A DNA stretch of 30,640 nucleotides from Cellvibrionales bacterium UBA2618. GTDB taxonomy: Bacteria > Pseudomonadota > Gammaproteobacteria > Pseudomonadales > Porticoccaceae. The stretch is taken from contig DDJS01000153.1 of NCBI GenBank assembly GCA_002339165.1, positions 690-31,329 on the forward strand. The letters are read 5' to 3'. Both the position numbers and the translations under genes were made by a program. Below the pieces are notes generated by a model. The model made no database searches. It was not told where the DNA came from and saw only the letters and a program-made list of their open reading frames with translations. Every line of letters begins with the position of its first letter. Position 1 is the stretch's first letter. Positions 30,434 through 30,640 of the stretch are shown here, one piece after another.

Positions 30434-30640
30434 ATGTTGACAGAACCACTGGTATTAATCGTCTATGGCGCGACTGGGTTTACGGGGCAATTGGTTGCCG
30501 CCTACCTCGACACCCACCCCGAACTTAGCGGTAAACCGTGGGCTATCGCGGGCCGCACGCAACGCAAACTTGCCGAACTGTCCGCCAAGCTTGGCGGTCG
30601 ACCCGAGACTCTCTGTGTTGACCTTGACGACCCCGACGCC
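30434..30640 (+). CDS. Saccharopine dehydrogenase-like oxidoreductase, 5' part
   Basis: The first 69 codons of a gene that runs off the right edge. AAGGAA lies six bases before the ATG. LVLIVYGATGFTGQLVAAYL (6-25) is an N-terminal Rossmann motif of the GATGFTG type, and AIAGRTQRKLAEL (38-50) follows, as in saccharopine-dehydrogenase-like proteins and trans-acting enoyl reductases. The family binds NAD(P)H; the substrate cannot be said from this fragment. It is probably an independent unit from the autotransporter. Confidence 0.8.
   Translation, partial: MLTEPLVLIVYGATGFTGQLVAAYLDTHPELSGKPWAIAGRTQRKLAELSAKLGGRPETLCVDLDDPDA

Overview
The window looks like a chromosomal segment of an aerobic, probably marine gammaproteobacterium. 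The codon usage is moderately GC-rich. Supporting genes are a homodimeric (AceE-type) pyruvate dehydrogenase E1, a heterotetrameric sarcosine oxidase soxBDAG, GlxA-type AraC regulators and a GDSL autotransporter. The clade cannot be fixed from this sequence alone. No RNA genes, insertion sequences, integrases or CRISPR arrays were seen.

Layout. 1-1347 (-): 5' part of a lipoprotein-like penicillin-acylase-family (S45) hydrolase, running off the left edge. 1797-3400 (-): an SPFH/stomatin protein with its NfeD partner. 3573-6299 (-): an AceE-like dehydrogenase, divergent from an Lrp/AsnC regulator (6435-6929), an arrangement that recalls mdeB/mdeR. 6926-12310 (-): soxB, soxD, soxA, soxG. 12589-13602 (+) and 13796-14779 (-): two GlxA-type regulators, convergent. 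14932-22157 (-): a corrinoid methyltransfer operon in the order mttB-like, corrinoid protein, DUF1638, small 'virulence factor'-family protein, metF-like, methyl-THF methyltransferase, corrinoid reductive activator. A strong intrinsic terminator follows it. 22362-24875 (-): a dimethylglycine/sarcosine dehydrogenase. 25137-26789 (+): formate-THF ligase. 26861-27793 (-): EamA transporter. 28124-30061 (+): GDSL-esterase autotransporter. 30434-end (+): start of a saccharopine-dehydrogenase-like oxidoreductase.

How the genes work together (inference from families and linkage). About 20 kb (6926-26789) encodes a tetrahydrofolate-linked pathway for methylated amines. The MttB-superfamily protein would move one methyl group from a quaternary amine, most plausibly glycine betaine to dimethylglycine, to the corrinoid protein. 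The AcsE/MtrH-like protein passes it to THF. The MetF homologue would oxidise methyl-THF to methylene-THF, and the RACo-like protein would re-reduce inactivated Co(II). Dimethylglycine and sarcosine are then stripped to glycine by the FAD/GcvT dehydrogenase and SoxBDAG, which release more methylene-THF. Fhs can convert formyl-THF to formate with ATP formation. This would put a demethylation module best known from anaerobes where aerobic pseudomonads use the Rieske monooxygenase GbcAB. Two poorly characterised proteins (DUF1638 and the 100-aa protein) sit inside the operon and are the best candidates for undescribed parts of the system.
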